Part shown: piece after piece, positions 24,823-33,708 of the stretch
Numbering within the stretch: position 1 is the first letter of the stretch
Layout: each line of letters starts with the position of its first letter
Assembly (NCBI GenBank): GCA_965222125.1
Contig: CBDCTC010000006.1
Span: 744,001-808,000 of the forward strand
Direction: 5' to 3'
Length of the DNA: 64,000 nucleotides
DNA from: CAZENU01 sp965222125
Lineage (GTDB): Bacteria > Chloroflexota > Dehalococcoidia > Lucifugimonadales > CAZENU01
Program-made: the position numbers and the translations under genes
Notes under the pieces: generated by a model
The model's input: the letters and a program-made list of their open reading frames with translations, nothing else
The model's database searches: none
Told to the model about the DNA's origin: nothing

Positions 24823-25044
24823 GTGAAGAACATAACCCTGAGCGCCGACGCGAACCTGATTGAAGCGGCGCGCCAGCGCGCCGCTGCGGAGCAAACGACC
24901 CTCAACGCCCAATTCCGGCTGTGGCTCGAGGACTACGTCGGACGAGAGCGCCAGGCGGACAAGGCCGTGGCGGCCATGCGTGAGCTTCAGGGCAAACTGC
25001 GTGTCGGACGCAAGTTGACGCGAGAAGAGACGAATGAGCGTTGA
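24823..25044 (+). CDS. vapB: Ribbon-helix-helix antitoxin (VapB-like)
   Basis: A 73-residue protein. The N-terminal strand (KNITLSADANLIEAARQRAA) and helices fit an RHH/MetJ-Arc DNA-binding domain. The charged C-terminal half (ERQADKAVAAMRELQGKLR) would wrap the toxin. GTG start with GAGG upstream. It overlaps the PIN-domain toxin by 11 bp. The palindromic operator upstream supports self-repression. Confidence 0.85.
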   Translation: MKNITLSADANLIEAARQRAAAEQTTLNAQFRLWLEDYVGRERQADKAVAAMRELQGKLRVGRKLTREETNER

Positions 25045-25468
25045 CCACTTCATAGACACGAACGTCTTCGTCTACCAGCTCGAGGGTGTTGACGCACGGA
25101 AGGCCGAGATTGCTGAACGGTTGATCCGGCGGGGCATAGCGCGCGGCACGGCATGCATCAGCCTTCAGGTTGTCCAGGAGTGCCTCAATACGGCGATCCG
25201 AAAGGCGCGGATGCCGCTGTCGGAGACCGAGATGCGAAGGTATCTTGATCAAGTCCTCGCGCCGTTGCTCAGGGTCCAGCCGAGTATTGGACTCTATCAC
25301 GCGGCCCTGGACATACGGTCGCGCTATCAGCTCGGCTTCTATGATTCGCTGATCGTCGCGGCCGCGCTCGAAGCGGGTTGCGACCGCCTCTACACTGAAG
25401 ACATGCGGCACGGCCAGCAGATACACGGGCTGACCATATGTAACCCGTTCCTGGAGCCGCCGGAATAG
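25034..25468 (+). CDS. vapC: PIN-domain ribonuclease toxin (VapC-like)
   Basis: A 144-residue PIN domain. The acidic residues of the metal site are in place: FIDTNVFVYQLEG (first Asp), VVQECLN (Glu), and YQLGFYDSLIVAAALEAG followed by LYTEDMRHGQ (the later Asp residues). It would cleave specific RNAs and be held by the RHH antitoxin before it, whose 3' end it overlaps by 11 bp. Length is normal for VapC. Confidence 0.9.
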   Translation: MSVDHFIDTNVFVYQLEGVDARKAEIAERLIRRGIARGTACISLQVVQECLNTAIRKARMPLSETEMRRYLDQVLAPLLRVQPSIGLYHAALDIRSRYQLGFYDSLIVAAALEAGCDRLYTEDMRHGQQIHGLTICNPFLEPPE

Positions 25469-25601
25469 GGTCGACGTCCCGCAGCGGCGTTGCCGTCGGC
25501 GCTGGGTTCGCCGGCCACGTGACACGTCGCTGGATGCCAGCCTGGTTCGGTCCGACGCGCCCATTTTGCGAGGCGCCACTTGGGACAAGGAGATGGGGAA
25601 G

Positions 25602-27014
25602 ATGAACGACGCGGATAGCCGGCCTGAGAACGCACGGGGCCCGCATGCAGGGATCGAGCGGGGCCGGGCGATTTCGCTAGACCAAGCAGGGGAAATCGCC
25701 GACGAGGTCCGCGATCTGATCAGCACCGGCAAAGAGGACTCCGCCTGGGACCTGATCCGCCACCTGCATCCGGCCGACATCGGCGCCATCGTGGCCGGGC
25801 TGCCTCGGACGAGTAGAGACACGATGGTCCGGGTCATGTCCCCCGACACGGTCGCCTGGATGCTGCGGCAGATGAATCCCGTCGAGGCCGCCCGCGTGGG
25901 CACCCGACTCGGCTCCAAAATGCTCTCGTTTGTGTTCGGCGGAGTTCACCCGCAGCAGGCGCTGGCGACGCTGCGACGGCTTCCAGCCCTGCGGACTCAG
26001 GAGGTGCAAGAGTCCATGGAGCAGCCCCTGGCAGACGCCGGGCTGCTCGCCCATGCCCCCGACACTGCCGGGGCCCTCATGGTTCCGCGGTTCCCGACCG
26101 TCGATATCGACGGCCTGGTCGCGGCGGCCCGGGATAGTCTCAGAGCGCAAGGAGACGACCGGCATAAGTTCACGCACGTCTTCGCGGTCAACGAAGACGG
26201 CGAGCTCCTGGGCGAGGTGAGCGTGGTCGATCTCGCGTTGGCCGAGAACGGCACGCCCCTACGCTCGCTCGTCACGTCTGTCGTGGCGGCGGTGGTCGGC
26301 GATACTCCCGCGGAGGAGTGCGCGCGGCTTCAGCGCCACTACAACCTCACCCAGCTTCCCGTGGTCGAGGGCGGCCAACTTGTGGGTATGATCCTGGCAG
26401 AATCGCTGTTGAGCGCCGCGGTCGAGCAGGACACCCGGCAGATGCAGCGGGTCGCCAGTGTGGCTGGCGAGACCGTGGACGGCCCACTGTCCTCCTCGGT
26501 GCGGACCAGGCTCCCCTGGCTCACGGTCAATCTAGGCACGACCTTCCTCGCCGCGGCCACGATTGCCCTCTTCGAATCGACGCTGACTCAGGTAGTCGTG
26601 CTTGCGGCGTTCCTGCCGGTGGTCGCGGGGCAGGGCGGAATCGGCGGGACGCAGACCCTGACACTGATCGTCCGGGCAATCGCGCTTGGCGAGCTCGTCG
26701 GCATCAGCGCGCGCAGGCTCCTGGTTCGCGAAGCCGTTCTAGGCGTCGTTCATGGGGTCTGGCTGGGAGTCCTGGTTGCGGTCATCGCGATTCTCTGGAA
26801 GCAGAATGCCGGTCTGGGGCTGGTGCTGGGACTCGCGATGCTCGGCAACATGCTGATCGCCGGCTCCGTGGGCGCGGCGGTGCCTCTTTTCCTGCGCCGA
26901 ATAGGTTGGGACCCCGCGGTCGCGTCGGCCGTCGTCGTGACCACGGTCACGGATGTCTTCGGGTTCATGCTGTTTCTCGGCATCGCAAGCGCCTCTATCA
27001 GCATGATCACCTAG
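25602..27014 (+). CDS. mgtE: MgtE-family divalent-cation transporter
   Basis: A 470-residue MgtE-type Mg2+ transporter/channel. Residues about 20-140 are the MgtE N domain (LIRHLHPADIGAIVAGL), about 150-280 the CBS pair (GALMVPRFPTVD, LPVVEGGQLVGMILA), and the last 170 the five-segment pore (LPVVAGQGGIGGTQTLTLIVRAIALGE, then SAVVVTTVTDVFGFMLFLG). The G-G-x-x-G-T-Q-T signature is typical. Start at ATG 25602 with AAGGAG about 7 nt upstream; an ATG at 25593 and a TTG-type start at 25566 are alternatives. Convergent with the dehydrogenase gene, overlapping it by 4 bp. Confidence 0.92.
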   Translation: MNDADSRPENARGPHAGIERGRAISLDQAGEIADEVRDLISTGKEDSAWDLIRHLHPADIGAIVAGLPRTSRDTMVRVMSPDTVAWMLRQMNPVEAARVGTRLGSKMLSFVFGGVHPQQALATLRRLPALRTQEVQESMEQPLADAGLLAHAPDTAGALMVPRFPTVDIDGLVAAARDSLRAQGDDRHKFTHVFAVNEDGELLGEVSVVDLALAENGTPLRSLVTSVVAAVVGDTPAEECARLQRHYNLTQLPVVEGGQLVGMILAESLLSAAVEQDTRQMQRVASVAGETVDGPLSSSVRTRLPWLTVNLGTTFLAAATIALFESTLTQVVVLAAFLPVVAGQGGIGGTQTLTLIVRAIALGELVGISARRLLVREAVLGVVHGVWLGVLVAVIAILWKQNAGLGLVLGLAMLGNMLIAGSVGAAVPLFLRRIGWDPAVASAVVVTTVTDVFGFMLFLGIASASISMIT

Positions 27015-27982
27015 GCGTTAGCCACGTTCTGCGGGCGGCCTTCGAGGAAGGCGATCACGTTCGACACCGCGCCCTCGTTCAGCAGCTCCATGCCCTCGGG
27101 CGTCTGGTCGGCGAGGTGCGGCGTCAGGACGATCTGCTCGCAGGCCAGCACGGGGTCGTCCGGCGACAGCGGCTCTTGGTCGAAGACGTCGAGCCCAGCG
27201 CCCGCAAGGTGGCCGGAGTCCAGGGCCTGGATCAGGGCGGCCGTGTCGATCAGCTCTCCTCTGCCCCCGTTGATGAACAGCGCGCCCGGCTTCATCAGCT
27301 CGAACTCCCGTTGCCCGACCATCCTTCGGCTGTCGTCGCTCAGTCTGACCTGGATGCTCACGACGTCTGAGCAGGCGAGCAGGTCGTCCAGCTCTACGAA
27401 GCGGACGCCGAGGGCCTCCTCCCGCTCTGGCGTCGGGTTGAAGGTCCATGCGATGACCTCCATGCCGAGCGCGTTCGCCAGCCGGGCGACCTCTCGGCCG
27501 ACGTTCCCGGCGCCGATCAGGCCCAGCGTCTTGCCCTGCAGGAAGATGTTCTCCATTCGCGTCCATCGTCCAGCCTTCAGCTCGGACGTCTGGAACGCCA
27601 TCCGCTTGGCGGCGGCGAACATCAGCGCCACTATGTGCTCGCCGACGATGGGCGCGATCCGCCCGGGCTGGTTGCTCACCACGATCCCCAGCTCGGACGC
27701 GGCCTCCAGGTCGATCATGTCCGTGCCTATCGAGCACGTGGCGATCATCCGCAGATCGGGCAGCGACTCCAGGGCGGGCCGGAACCACTTGACCGCGCCC
27801 CTGGTGTTGATGATGACCTCGGCGTTCTCGACGCGCCGAAGCTGCTCTTCCATCGAGGCCGGCCGGTCCTTGTAGACCGCCAGGTCCCCGAACGGCTCCA
27901 GCCGGGCCAGGTGAGGCGAGTCCTGTATCTGGATCGGCTCGTCGCCCGGAACAACGAACTTCATTCGCCCTTTTTCGGCCAT
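27011..27982 (-). CDS. D-isomer-specific 2-hydroxyacid dehydrogenase
   Basis: A 323-residue NAD-dependent dehydrogenase. NAD-binding loop GLIGAGNVGREVA at mid-chain. Catalytic triad positions: Arg in the VRLSDDSRRM region or in INGGRGELID, Glu in DVFDQEP, His in TPHLADQT. The substrate domain precedes and follows it, as in phosphoglycerate or glyoxylate/hydroxypyruvate reductases. Start at ATG 27982, with GAGGTGA upstream; the GTG three codons earlier is less well placed. Its 3' end overlaps mgtE by 4 bp. Substrate not resolvable. Confidence 0.92.
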   Translation of the reverse strand: MAEKGRMKFVVPGDEPIQIQDSPHLARLEPFGDLAVYKDRPASMEEQLRRVENAEVIINTRGAVKWFRPALESLPDLRMIATCSIGTDMIDLEAASELGIVVSNQPGRIAPIVGEHIVALMFAAAKRMAFQTSELKAGRWTRMENIFLQGKTLGLIGAGNVGREVARLANALGMEVIAWTFNPTPEREEALGVRFVELDDLLACSDVVSIQVRLSDDSRRMVGQREFELMKPGALFINGGRGELIDTAALIQALDSGHLAGAGLDVFDQEPLSPDDPVLACEQIVLTPHLADQTPEGMELLNEGAVSNVIAFLEGRPQNVANA

Positions 27983-28033
27983 GACGCTCACCTCTCTACA
28001 AAGTGCCTTTGGGTCCGTGCGGCGCGCAGTCTG

Positions 28034-28945
28034 TCACAACAATCTGGGACTCCGGACGAGACTCTCGTCAAAGACCTTCGCCGCAAGCCTGGAGTTGACT
28101 ATCGCCTGATCCCGGTTGTTGGTGTTCATGATCACGTGCACCTCGTCGGCATTCGACCGCATCGTCTCGATCCTCGGGGCCCATTCCTCCATCTCCGCCT
28201 CGGTGTAATAGTAGTCAAATCGCTCCGCCGACTTCTTCAGCCCCTTCTTCTCCCAGGTGTCGCGATTGCGCCCGTGGAACCGGACGATCCCGAACTGCCC
28301 GGTGACGTCGGCCACCGGGGGTACGGACGAGTTGAAACCCTGGGGCTCGTCGACCGACACGAAGCTGATTTCGGCCCGACGGAGGTAGCTGAGGGTCTCC
28401 TCCAGCCCGTCGTCCAGCAGCCAGAACCGGTTGCGTAGCTCAACGGCGACGGGATATCCGGCCATCCGCTCGCGGCACTCGTCGACGTGGGCGTGGCTGT
28501 CGCGTCCCGGCATGAACCAGGGCGGGAACTGGAAGAGCACGACGCCGAGCCTGCCGGCACCGCGAATGGTGTCCACGACGGCGCGGAACATGGCCCATAG
28601 CTCGTCCCTGAGCCGGTCGGGGACGTCCTTGTAGTACAGGCTGCGCTTCGAGGCGAGCTCGGGAGGCAGGTCGCCTCTGACGTTCGGAGGCAGGAATCTG
28701 GGCGGCGTCGGGTGGGCCGTGAACAGCCTGAACGCCTTGACGTTGAAGGTGAAGCCGTCCGGCGTGGCGCTCACCCAGGAGGCCGGCGTGCGGGGCGCGG
28801 GAATCGCGTAGTACGACGTGTCGGCCTCCACCAGCGGAAACTCGGCCGAGTAGAAGGTCAGCCTCTCGGCCGGCTTCATCCCACGCGGATAGTAGTCGTT
28901 CAGATCGCCCCAGGCCGCGACCCCGATCTTGACCCTGGCTGCCAT
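28034..28945 (-). CDS. DUF72-family (YecE-like) TIM-barrel protein
   Basis: A 303-residue DUF72 protein: KIGVAAWGDLNDYYP, FYSAEFPLVEADTSYYAIP, FTFNVKAFRLFTAHP, LGVVLFQFPPWF and VRFHGRNRDTW are all family motifs. The conserved carboxylate and His/Arg residues at the barrel mouth look intact, suggesting an enzyme, but no reaction is established for the family as far as I know. Near the 2-hydroxyacid dehydrogenase and acyl-CoA dehydrogenase on the same strand (39-51 bp gaps), so possibly one operon. Confidence 0.9.
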   Translation of the reverse strand: MAARVKIGVAAWGDLNDYYPRGMKPAERLTFYSAEFPLVEADTSYYAIPAPRTPASWVSATPDGFTFNVKAFRLFTAHPTPPRFLPPNVRGDLPPELASKRSLYYKDVPDRLRDELWAMFRAVVDTIRGAGRLGVVLFQFPPWFMPGRDSHAHVDECRERMAGYPVAVELRNRFWLLDDGLEETLSYLRRAEISFVSVDEPQGFNSSVPPVADVTGQFGIVRFHGRNRDTWEKKGLKKSAERFDYYYTEAEMEEWAPRIETMRSNADEVHVIMNTNNRDQAIVNSRLAAKVFDESLVRSPRLL

Positions 28946-28984
28946 TCGCCCTCCCCGGCCTACGATTCCGCCTCGATCCGATAC

Positions 28985-30142
28985 CTACTGAAAGGCGTTC
29001 TCGCCCGTGATGTGGCGGCCCAGCACGAGTGTGTGGACGTCGTAGGTGCCCTCGTAGGTGTCGACCGTCTCCAGGTTCAGCATGTGACGGATGGTGTGGT
29101 GGTCCAGCGTGATGCCGCTGGCGCCCAGTATGTCCCTGGCGGCGCGGGCGCCCTCCAGCGCGGCCCGCACGTTCTCCCGCTTCGCCAGCGAGACCTGCGT
29201 GTGGTCGGCCGCGCCATCGTCCTTCAGCTTGCCCAGTCGCCACGCGCGCAGCAGCCCGCTGGTGTGGTCAGCCAGCATCCGCGCCAGCTTCGCCTGCACG
29301 AGCTGGCGCGAGGCGATGGGCTTGCCGAAGGTGCGGCGGCTCCGGGAGAATTCCACCGCCTCCGTGTAGACCGCCTCCAGGGCGCCCAGCGCGCCCCAGG
29401 CGATGCCGTACCGTGCCTGCGTCAGGCACGACAGCGGCGCCGCGAGACCCCTCGCGCCCGGCAGCATCAGGTTGGCCGAGACGCGGACGCCGTCCAGGAC
29501 CAGCTCGCTGGTCACCGACGCCCTCAAGCTCATCTTGCGTTCGACCGGGTTCGCCGTAAAGCCGGCCGCGTCGGTCGGCACCAGGAAGCCCCGCACGTCG
29601 CCATCGTCGTCTTTCGCCCAGACCAGCGCGACGTCGGCGATGCCGCCGTTGCTGATCCACATCTTCGTCCCGTTCAGGACGTACGAATCTCCGTCCCTGC
29701 GGGCGCGGGTCGCCATGGCCGCGACGTCGGAGCCGCCCTCCGGCTCGGTCAGGCCGAAGCATCCCACCGTCTCGCCGCTGGCGAGCCCGGGGAGGTACCG
29801 CGCCCGCTGCTCGTCGCTGCCGTACCGGTGTATGGGGTACATCACCAGGGAGCTCTGGACGCTCACGAAGCTGCGCAGCCCGGAGTCGATCCGCTCCAGC
29901 TCGTACATGACCAGCCCGTACGCGACGTTGCTTATCGGGTCTCCGTCGTGAACTCCGGGCAGCGTCGACCCGAACAGGCCCATCTCGGCCAGCCGCGGCA
30001 CGAGGTGAGTCGGGAACGAGCCCTCCTCCCACCACCGGCTTATGTCTGGGAGCGCCTCGGCCTCTAGGAATCGCCGGACCGCCGCCCGTATCTGGCGTTC
30101 CTCGGCAGTCAGCAACTCGCCTACGGCGTAGAAGTCCAGCAT
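28985..30142 (-). CDS. gcdH: Acyl-CoA dehydrogenase, glutaryl-CoA dehydrogenase-like
   Basis: A 385-residue flavoprotein. FAD and acyl-CoA motifs: CFGLTEPEGGSDVAAMATRA, NGTKMWISNGGIADVALVWA, RRTFGKPIASRQLVQAKLA. The catalytic base is the Glu in DTYEGTYDVHTL, close to the C-terminus, in the position used by glutaryl-CoA and related short/branched-chain dehydrogenases. The WISNGGIADVALVWA stretch is the feature that points to glutaryl-CoA dehydrogenase. Role would be oxidative decarboxylation of glutaryl-CoA in lysine/tryptophan or dicarboxylate breakdown. ATG at 30142; a GTG one codon upstream is possible. Confidence 0.85.
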   Translation of the reverse strand: MLDFYAVGELLTAEERQIRAAVRRFLEAEALPDISRWWEEGSFPTHLVPRLAEMGLFGSTLPGVHDGDPISNVAYGLVMYELERIDSGLRSFVSVQSSLVMYPIHRYGSDEQRARYLPGLASGETVGCFGLTEPEGGSDVAAMATRARRDGDSYVLNGTKMWISNGGIADVALVWAKDDDGDVRGFLVPTDAAGFTANPVERKMSLRASVTSELVLDGVRVSANLMLPGARGLAAPLSCLTQARYGIAWGALGALEAVYTEAVEFSRSRRTFGKPIASRQLVQAKLARMLADHTSGLLRAWRLGKLKDDGAADHTQVSLAKRENVRAALEGARAARDILGASGITLDHHTIRHMLNLETVDTYEGTYDVHTLVLGRHITGENAFQ

Positions 30143-30444
30143 CACGTAAGGCTCGTGTAACGCAAAGCGAGCCGGAAGTCGGTACCGGCTGATGAGTCTG
30201 TCCGTCTGATCGGATGGATGTTCACAGTTTATGTCACGGTTGTCATTTCGTCATTTGCCACAGTGACCGTTCTATGGCTCAAGCGGCAGATCGGTGAAGA
30301 AAAGCCGGACAACGGGACGCGGCGCAGACTATCGCCTCACTGCGATGAGGCTCAATAAGACCTGGTCCTGATTGGTCTTGTCGGCTTCCATGACAGAGGC
30401 TTGCCCGAGCGCCCGGTGCGTTTGGCCTCGGGGCATGGAGGGGC
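30143..30444. other. Non-coding gap, no feature recognised
   Basis: About 300 bp between two minus-strand genes. It is locally AT-richer (30190-30280) than its surroundings and should contain the promoter of the acyl-CoA dehydrogenase operon, but I found no convincing -35/-10 pair, terminator or repeat. Confidence 0.4.
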
Positions 30445-31341
30445 TCAGGCGGTTGCAGCGTCTGGGTCCGCAACCAAGGGTGGAATCCGGGTTGCTCTCA
30501 CCACTACCAGGACTGTCGCGACCAGGCCGATGGCCGCCACAATAGCTATCACGGAGACGGCTTGCGGGTTGATCGGGGGCGCGGGGACACCGAACGCCGT
30601 GTTGTAAGAGGCGGCGAGGGCTGCGCCTGAGGCGACGGCCAGCCCCAAGGCGAGCGTCAGCGGAGCGGCGAACAGCACGCTAAGATCGACCGCTAGCAGC
30701 ATCCGGGTCGCGCCCAGAGAGCGCAGCGTCCTGAACTCCGCCTGGCGCTGGCGGAAGAGCAGCAGCACCGCGTAGAGCAGCGCGACCGCCGCCAGCGCGG
30801 CGGCAGCGGTGGCCATCACGAACAGATAGGGGAACAGGACCAGCTCGGCGCTGTTAGTGTCCCCCGGCACGAGGAACCCCGCTTCGAGGGCCGCACGCGT
30901 GAAAGGATAAGACTCTTCCGGGCGGCTCCGAAGGCCCTCCATGACCCGGCGCAGAGCCCCCGGGGAGCCGTCGGTCGTGACGAGCAGGAGCGTGTGGTGC
31001 GGTATGGGAGGCTGGTCGACCATTAGCACAACATCACTTCTCCCGGTGGTGATCCATGAAGCCTCGACCCGCCCCCCAACCGGATAGGTGCCTGGAATTG
31101 ATTCGTCTGTGGGAAAAGAGTTACTTCCAGGCCATAAGTTGGCAGCGGCCAACGTCACTGTGTCCATGTCGGGGACCCCTTGCCCCAGGTAGATGCTCCC
31201 TTCGGTGCATGGTGCGTCGAGTCTCACCGAGCCACGCGCGTCGTCGCAAGTCATCGTGTGCAGTTGTCCAATTTCCTGGTCCGACTCGACGAGGATCCGT
31301 CCCGCCGCCACGACCCGAGTGACGCCCTCGATATCAGACAT
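30445..31341 (-). CDS. FtsX-type ABC permease, C-terminal part of a gene split by a MITE
   Basis: A 298-residue open frame that is the second half of a MacB/FtsX-type permease: the second extracytoplasmic domain, then three membrane segments (LFVMATAAAALAAVALLYAVL, VLFAAPLTLALGLAVASG, VSVIAIVAAIGLVATVLVV) with the cytosolic EFRTLRSLGATR loop typical of FtsX domains. Homologous coding sequence continues upstream of the ATG (YANIYNLPPPTGDFDVLAE) without any start, up to the edge of the inserted element at 31439. If expressed it begins internally and lacks the first seven membrane segments, so it is probably not functional. Confidence 0.85.
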   Translation of the reverse strand: MSDIEGVTRVVAAGRILVESDQEIGQLHTMTCDDARGSVRLDAPCTEGSIYLGQGVPDMDTVTLAAANLWPGSNSFPTDESIPGTYPVGGRVEASWITTGRSDVVLMVDQPPIPHHTLLLVTTDGSPGALRRVMEGLRSRPEESYPFTRAALEAGFLVPGDTNSAELVLFPYLFVMATAAAALAAVALLYAVLLLFRQRQAEFRTLRSLGATRMLLAVDLSVLFAAPLTLALGLAVASGAALAASYNTAFGVPAPPINPQAVSVIAIVAAIGLVATVLVVVRATRIPPLVADPDAATA

Positions 31342-31439
31342 CGCACTGACGATCGGTCCAGACGATTCGAGGTTCGGAAGTTCAGCGAGTACGTCGAAGT
31401 CCCCGGTCGGGGGCGGAAGGTTGTAAATGTTCGCGTATA

Positions 31440-31610
31440 GAGGCCGTCTCAGAAGTCAATCGCCGCCCAAAACCGTCCTCTGGGGATTCCTGCTGTCGTG
31501 GGACTGATGAGACTTTAGGCCGTATTACGCACCAATACATCGTATCAACGTCTGCAATCGTCATACCGGTCTTGGCGTAAATCAAGGATGGTGATTTATG
31601 AGACAGGCTC
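31440..31610. mobile_element. 171-bp MITE with 5-bp target duplication inside a permease gene
   Basis: The element begins GAGGCCGTCTCAGAAGTCA and ends, on the other strand, GAGCCTGTCTCATAAATCA; 15 of 19 terminal bases agree. It is flanked by direct repeats GTATA at 31435-31439 and 31611-31615. Removing the 171 bp plus one GTATA joins the permease halves in frame (FSVY / ANIYNLPP) and yields one uninterrupted frame of 745 residues. It encodes no transposase and must move in trans. The stop codon that ends the upstream half (31596-31598) lies inside the element. Family of the parent transposon not identified. Confidence 0.9.
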
Positions 31611-32858
31611 GTATACGGAGAACATGATCAGGAGAACCGCCACCGACGTGGCGGACACGCCCAGAAGGGCTTCGGCTCCCGACCGGGACATCCTCGATCC
31701 CGCCACCTGCGCCCGTGTTTGGTCGACGAGCAGCTTCCCCATCACGGCGACCGCGATCCGCGACAGCCCCTCCAGGCCCACGACGCTCAAGAGCATCCCA
31801 GCGATGAGCAGCAACGGCTGCGTGGTCAAGTCGGCGCCAGGGGCCATGAACACGGCGGCCGGGCCGGCCACGATGCCGGCCGCGGAGAGGTACGTGAGGT
31901 ACGAGGGCGGCTTGCTTTCCCTTCGCAGCGTTCCGACGGGATCCCGCCCGGAGCGAAGGATCATTCGGACGACGCTCGCCAGCCCCACCAGGACGACGAC
32001 CAGGGGCATTGCAAGGGCCAGCGTGACCGGAAGGACGAGATCGCTCGCCCAGTACGAGTTCCCCACAAGCGTGAACGACTCCAGCGACGACATGACGACC
32101 GCGTAGGCGACCGAGCCGGCCAGCGCGCCCATCAGCATGGGAATGGCCATGTCGGACGCGATGACCGCGGCCAACTGACGCGGGGGCGCGCCGAGGACCC
32201 TCAACAGACCGTACCGCCGCGACCTGGCGTTGAGGTGCACGGCGGCGCCGGCTCTCGCAAGGGCTATCGACGGGAGTGCAAGGACAAGCAGCCCCACGAT
32301 CACGAAGCCGGTCTCAGGGGCGTAACCTTGGACGTCGCGAATCGGCTGAAAGCGCGGCCTAGACGCGACCTCCGACGAGACCGTGTCGGTGAACTCTACA
32401 ATCACCAGCTCGCGCGGATGCGCCAATGCCTCCCTCGGGAGAGCGCGCACCGGCCGGTCGCCCAGCCAGCCGTGTATCTCGCCCGTCCAGTCGTCCTCGC
32501 GCCGGGCGAGCACGGCTGGGGAGGCCATGACTGTCCCGCTCGCCTCGACGTCCGGGATGCCGGGAAGGCCGAGCCGCTGCCCCTCCTCTCCCCAGAAGAC
32601 CGTAACCACCAGAGGCCCGTATCCGGTGGCAACCGGCCAGGACGACCGCAGCGGCTCACCGACCGTACGGGTCCTTGAAGCAGGGTCGCTGCCTCCGTCG
32701 CGCAGCGTGGCTGTATCGTGTTGGGCAAGCACGCCGGAGCGGAACCCCATCGCCAGCGAGAGGCCGACGCATGAGATGATGCCGACCGCTATCAGTGGAA
32801 CCCAGACAGAGAGCGACCTCCACGACCTGGGCCGAAAGAATCGAAAGAAAAGGGTCAT
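31596..32858 (-). CDS. FtsX-type ABC permease, N-terminal part of a gene split by a MITE
   Basis: A 420-residue frame with the first membrane segment (VPLIAVGIISCVGLSLAMGF), the first extracytoplasmic domain to about residue 185, then segments 2-4 with a RYGLLRVLGAPPRQLAAV FtsX loop and a further pair near residues 330-375. It ends at ALLGVSATSVAVLLIMFSVYE plus three residues contributed by the MITE. The rest of the protein lies at 30445-31434. Its start overlaps the ATPase stop by 4 bp, so ATPase and permease were one unit. The partner ATPase gene appears intact. Confidence 0.87.
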   Translation of the reverse strand: MTLFFRFFRPRSWRSLSVWVPLIAVGIISCVGLSLAMGFRSGVLAQHDTATLRDGGSDPASRTRTVGEPLRSSWPVATGYGPLVVTVFWGEEGQRLGLPGIPDVEASGTVMASPAVLARREDDWTGEIHGWLGDRPVRALPREALAHPRELVIVEFTDTVSSEVASRPRFQPIRDVQGYAPETGFVIVGLLVLALPSIALARAGAAVHLNARSRRYGLLRVLGAPPRQLAAVIASDMAIPMLMGALAGSVAYAVVMSSLESFTLVGNSYWASDLVLPVTLALAMPLVVVLVGLASVVRMILRSGRDPVGTLRRESKPPSYLTYLSAAGIVAGPAAVFMAPGADLTTQPLLLIAGMLLSVVGLEGLSRIAVAVMGKLLVDQTRAQVAGSRMSRSGAEALLGVSATSVAVLLIMFSVYEPVS

Positions 32859-33544
32859 GACGGCGTACCCTCATCTATCAATCTTCCGCCATCCAGCCGG
32901 AGTACACGATCGCACGCTGCCCACACCGAGGGATCGTGGGTGACGATCAGGACGCCAACGCCGAATTCTGTGGCGGTCCTCCGCAGCTCGCTTATCACGA
33001 TTTCCGAGTTGCTCTCGTCCAGCGCGCCGGTGGGCTCGTCGCAGAAGACGATGCTGGGCTCCATCGCCAAGGCCCTCGCTATGGACGCACGCTGAAGTTC
33101 CCCACCCGAGAGCGTCGACGGATAACCCTCGGTCAGAGGGCCGAGTCCGAACCGTTCGAGCAACTCACGCGCGCGCTTCCGGGCATCGCGGTGCTTGGTA
33201 CCCGACACGACGAGGGGAACGGCGACGTTCGCCGCAAGCGTAAGGTCGTCCAGGAACGCCGGGAACTGGAAGACGAACCCGCACGTCGCTCGCCGGACCA
33301 GCGTAATACGCGGCTCGCGCAGGCTCCAGATATCGGGATTGTCACTCCACGCGACGGTACCCTCGTCCGGCTGCCGCAGTCCGGCCAGGGCGTAGAGCAG
33401 GGTGGATTTCCCCGATCCGCTTACGCCGACCACGGCAAGGACCTCCCCGTGGCTGAGCTCCAGATCGACACCACTCAGGACACGACGCTCGCCAAAGCTA
33501 TGGGTCAGTCCATTTGCCTCAAGTACGGGAGTTGACATCGGCAT
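32855..33544 (-). CDS. ABC-transporter ATPase of the LolD/MacB type
   Basis: A 229-residue ATP-binding subunit. Walker A GVSGSGKST (about residues 40-48), Q-loop FVFQFPAFLDDLTLAANV, signature LSGGELQRASIARAL, Walker B IVFCDEPTGALDE, and H-loop VTHDP. This subgroup drives FtsX-type permeases that export peptides, lipoproteins or drugs through conformational coupling. GGAGGTG lies 7 nt before the ATG. Coupled to the permease gene, which is broken by a mobile element, so the transporter is probably inactive in this strain. Confidence 0.92.
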   Translation of the reverse strand: MPMSTPVLEANGLTHSFGERRVLSGVDLELSHGEVLAVVGVSGSGKSTLLYALAGLRQPDEGTVAWSDNPDIWSLREPRITLVRRATCGFVFQFPAFLDDLTLAANVAVPLVVSGTKHRDARKRARELLERFGLGPLTEGYPSTLSGGELQRASIARALAMEPSIVFCDEPTGALDESNSEIVISELRRTATEFGVGVLIVTHDPSVWAACDRVLRLDGGRLIDEGTPS

Positions 33545-33708
33545 TGCGCAAACACCTCCCTCCGCCGAGCGGTCAGCCGTATCCCAAGCCTACCCTACCG
33601 GATCGAAGCAGGCGTACGTTCACCTGGCCGGGTAGGATCGGGGCCCAATTGCAGGGCCAGTGTATGAAGTTCTCGATTTTGTCCAGCTTGGCAACCCCAA
33701 ACCCCGGG

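Noticed and set aside
31382..31585. A 67-residue frame over the MITE as a transposase
   Set aside because: It is far too short, has no catalytic residues, and extends beyond the element into permease sequence.
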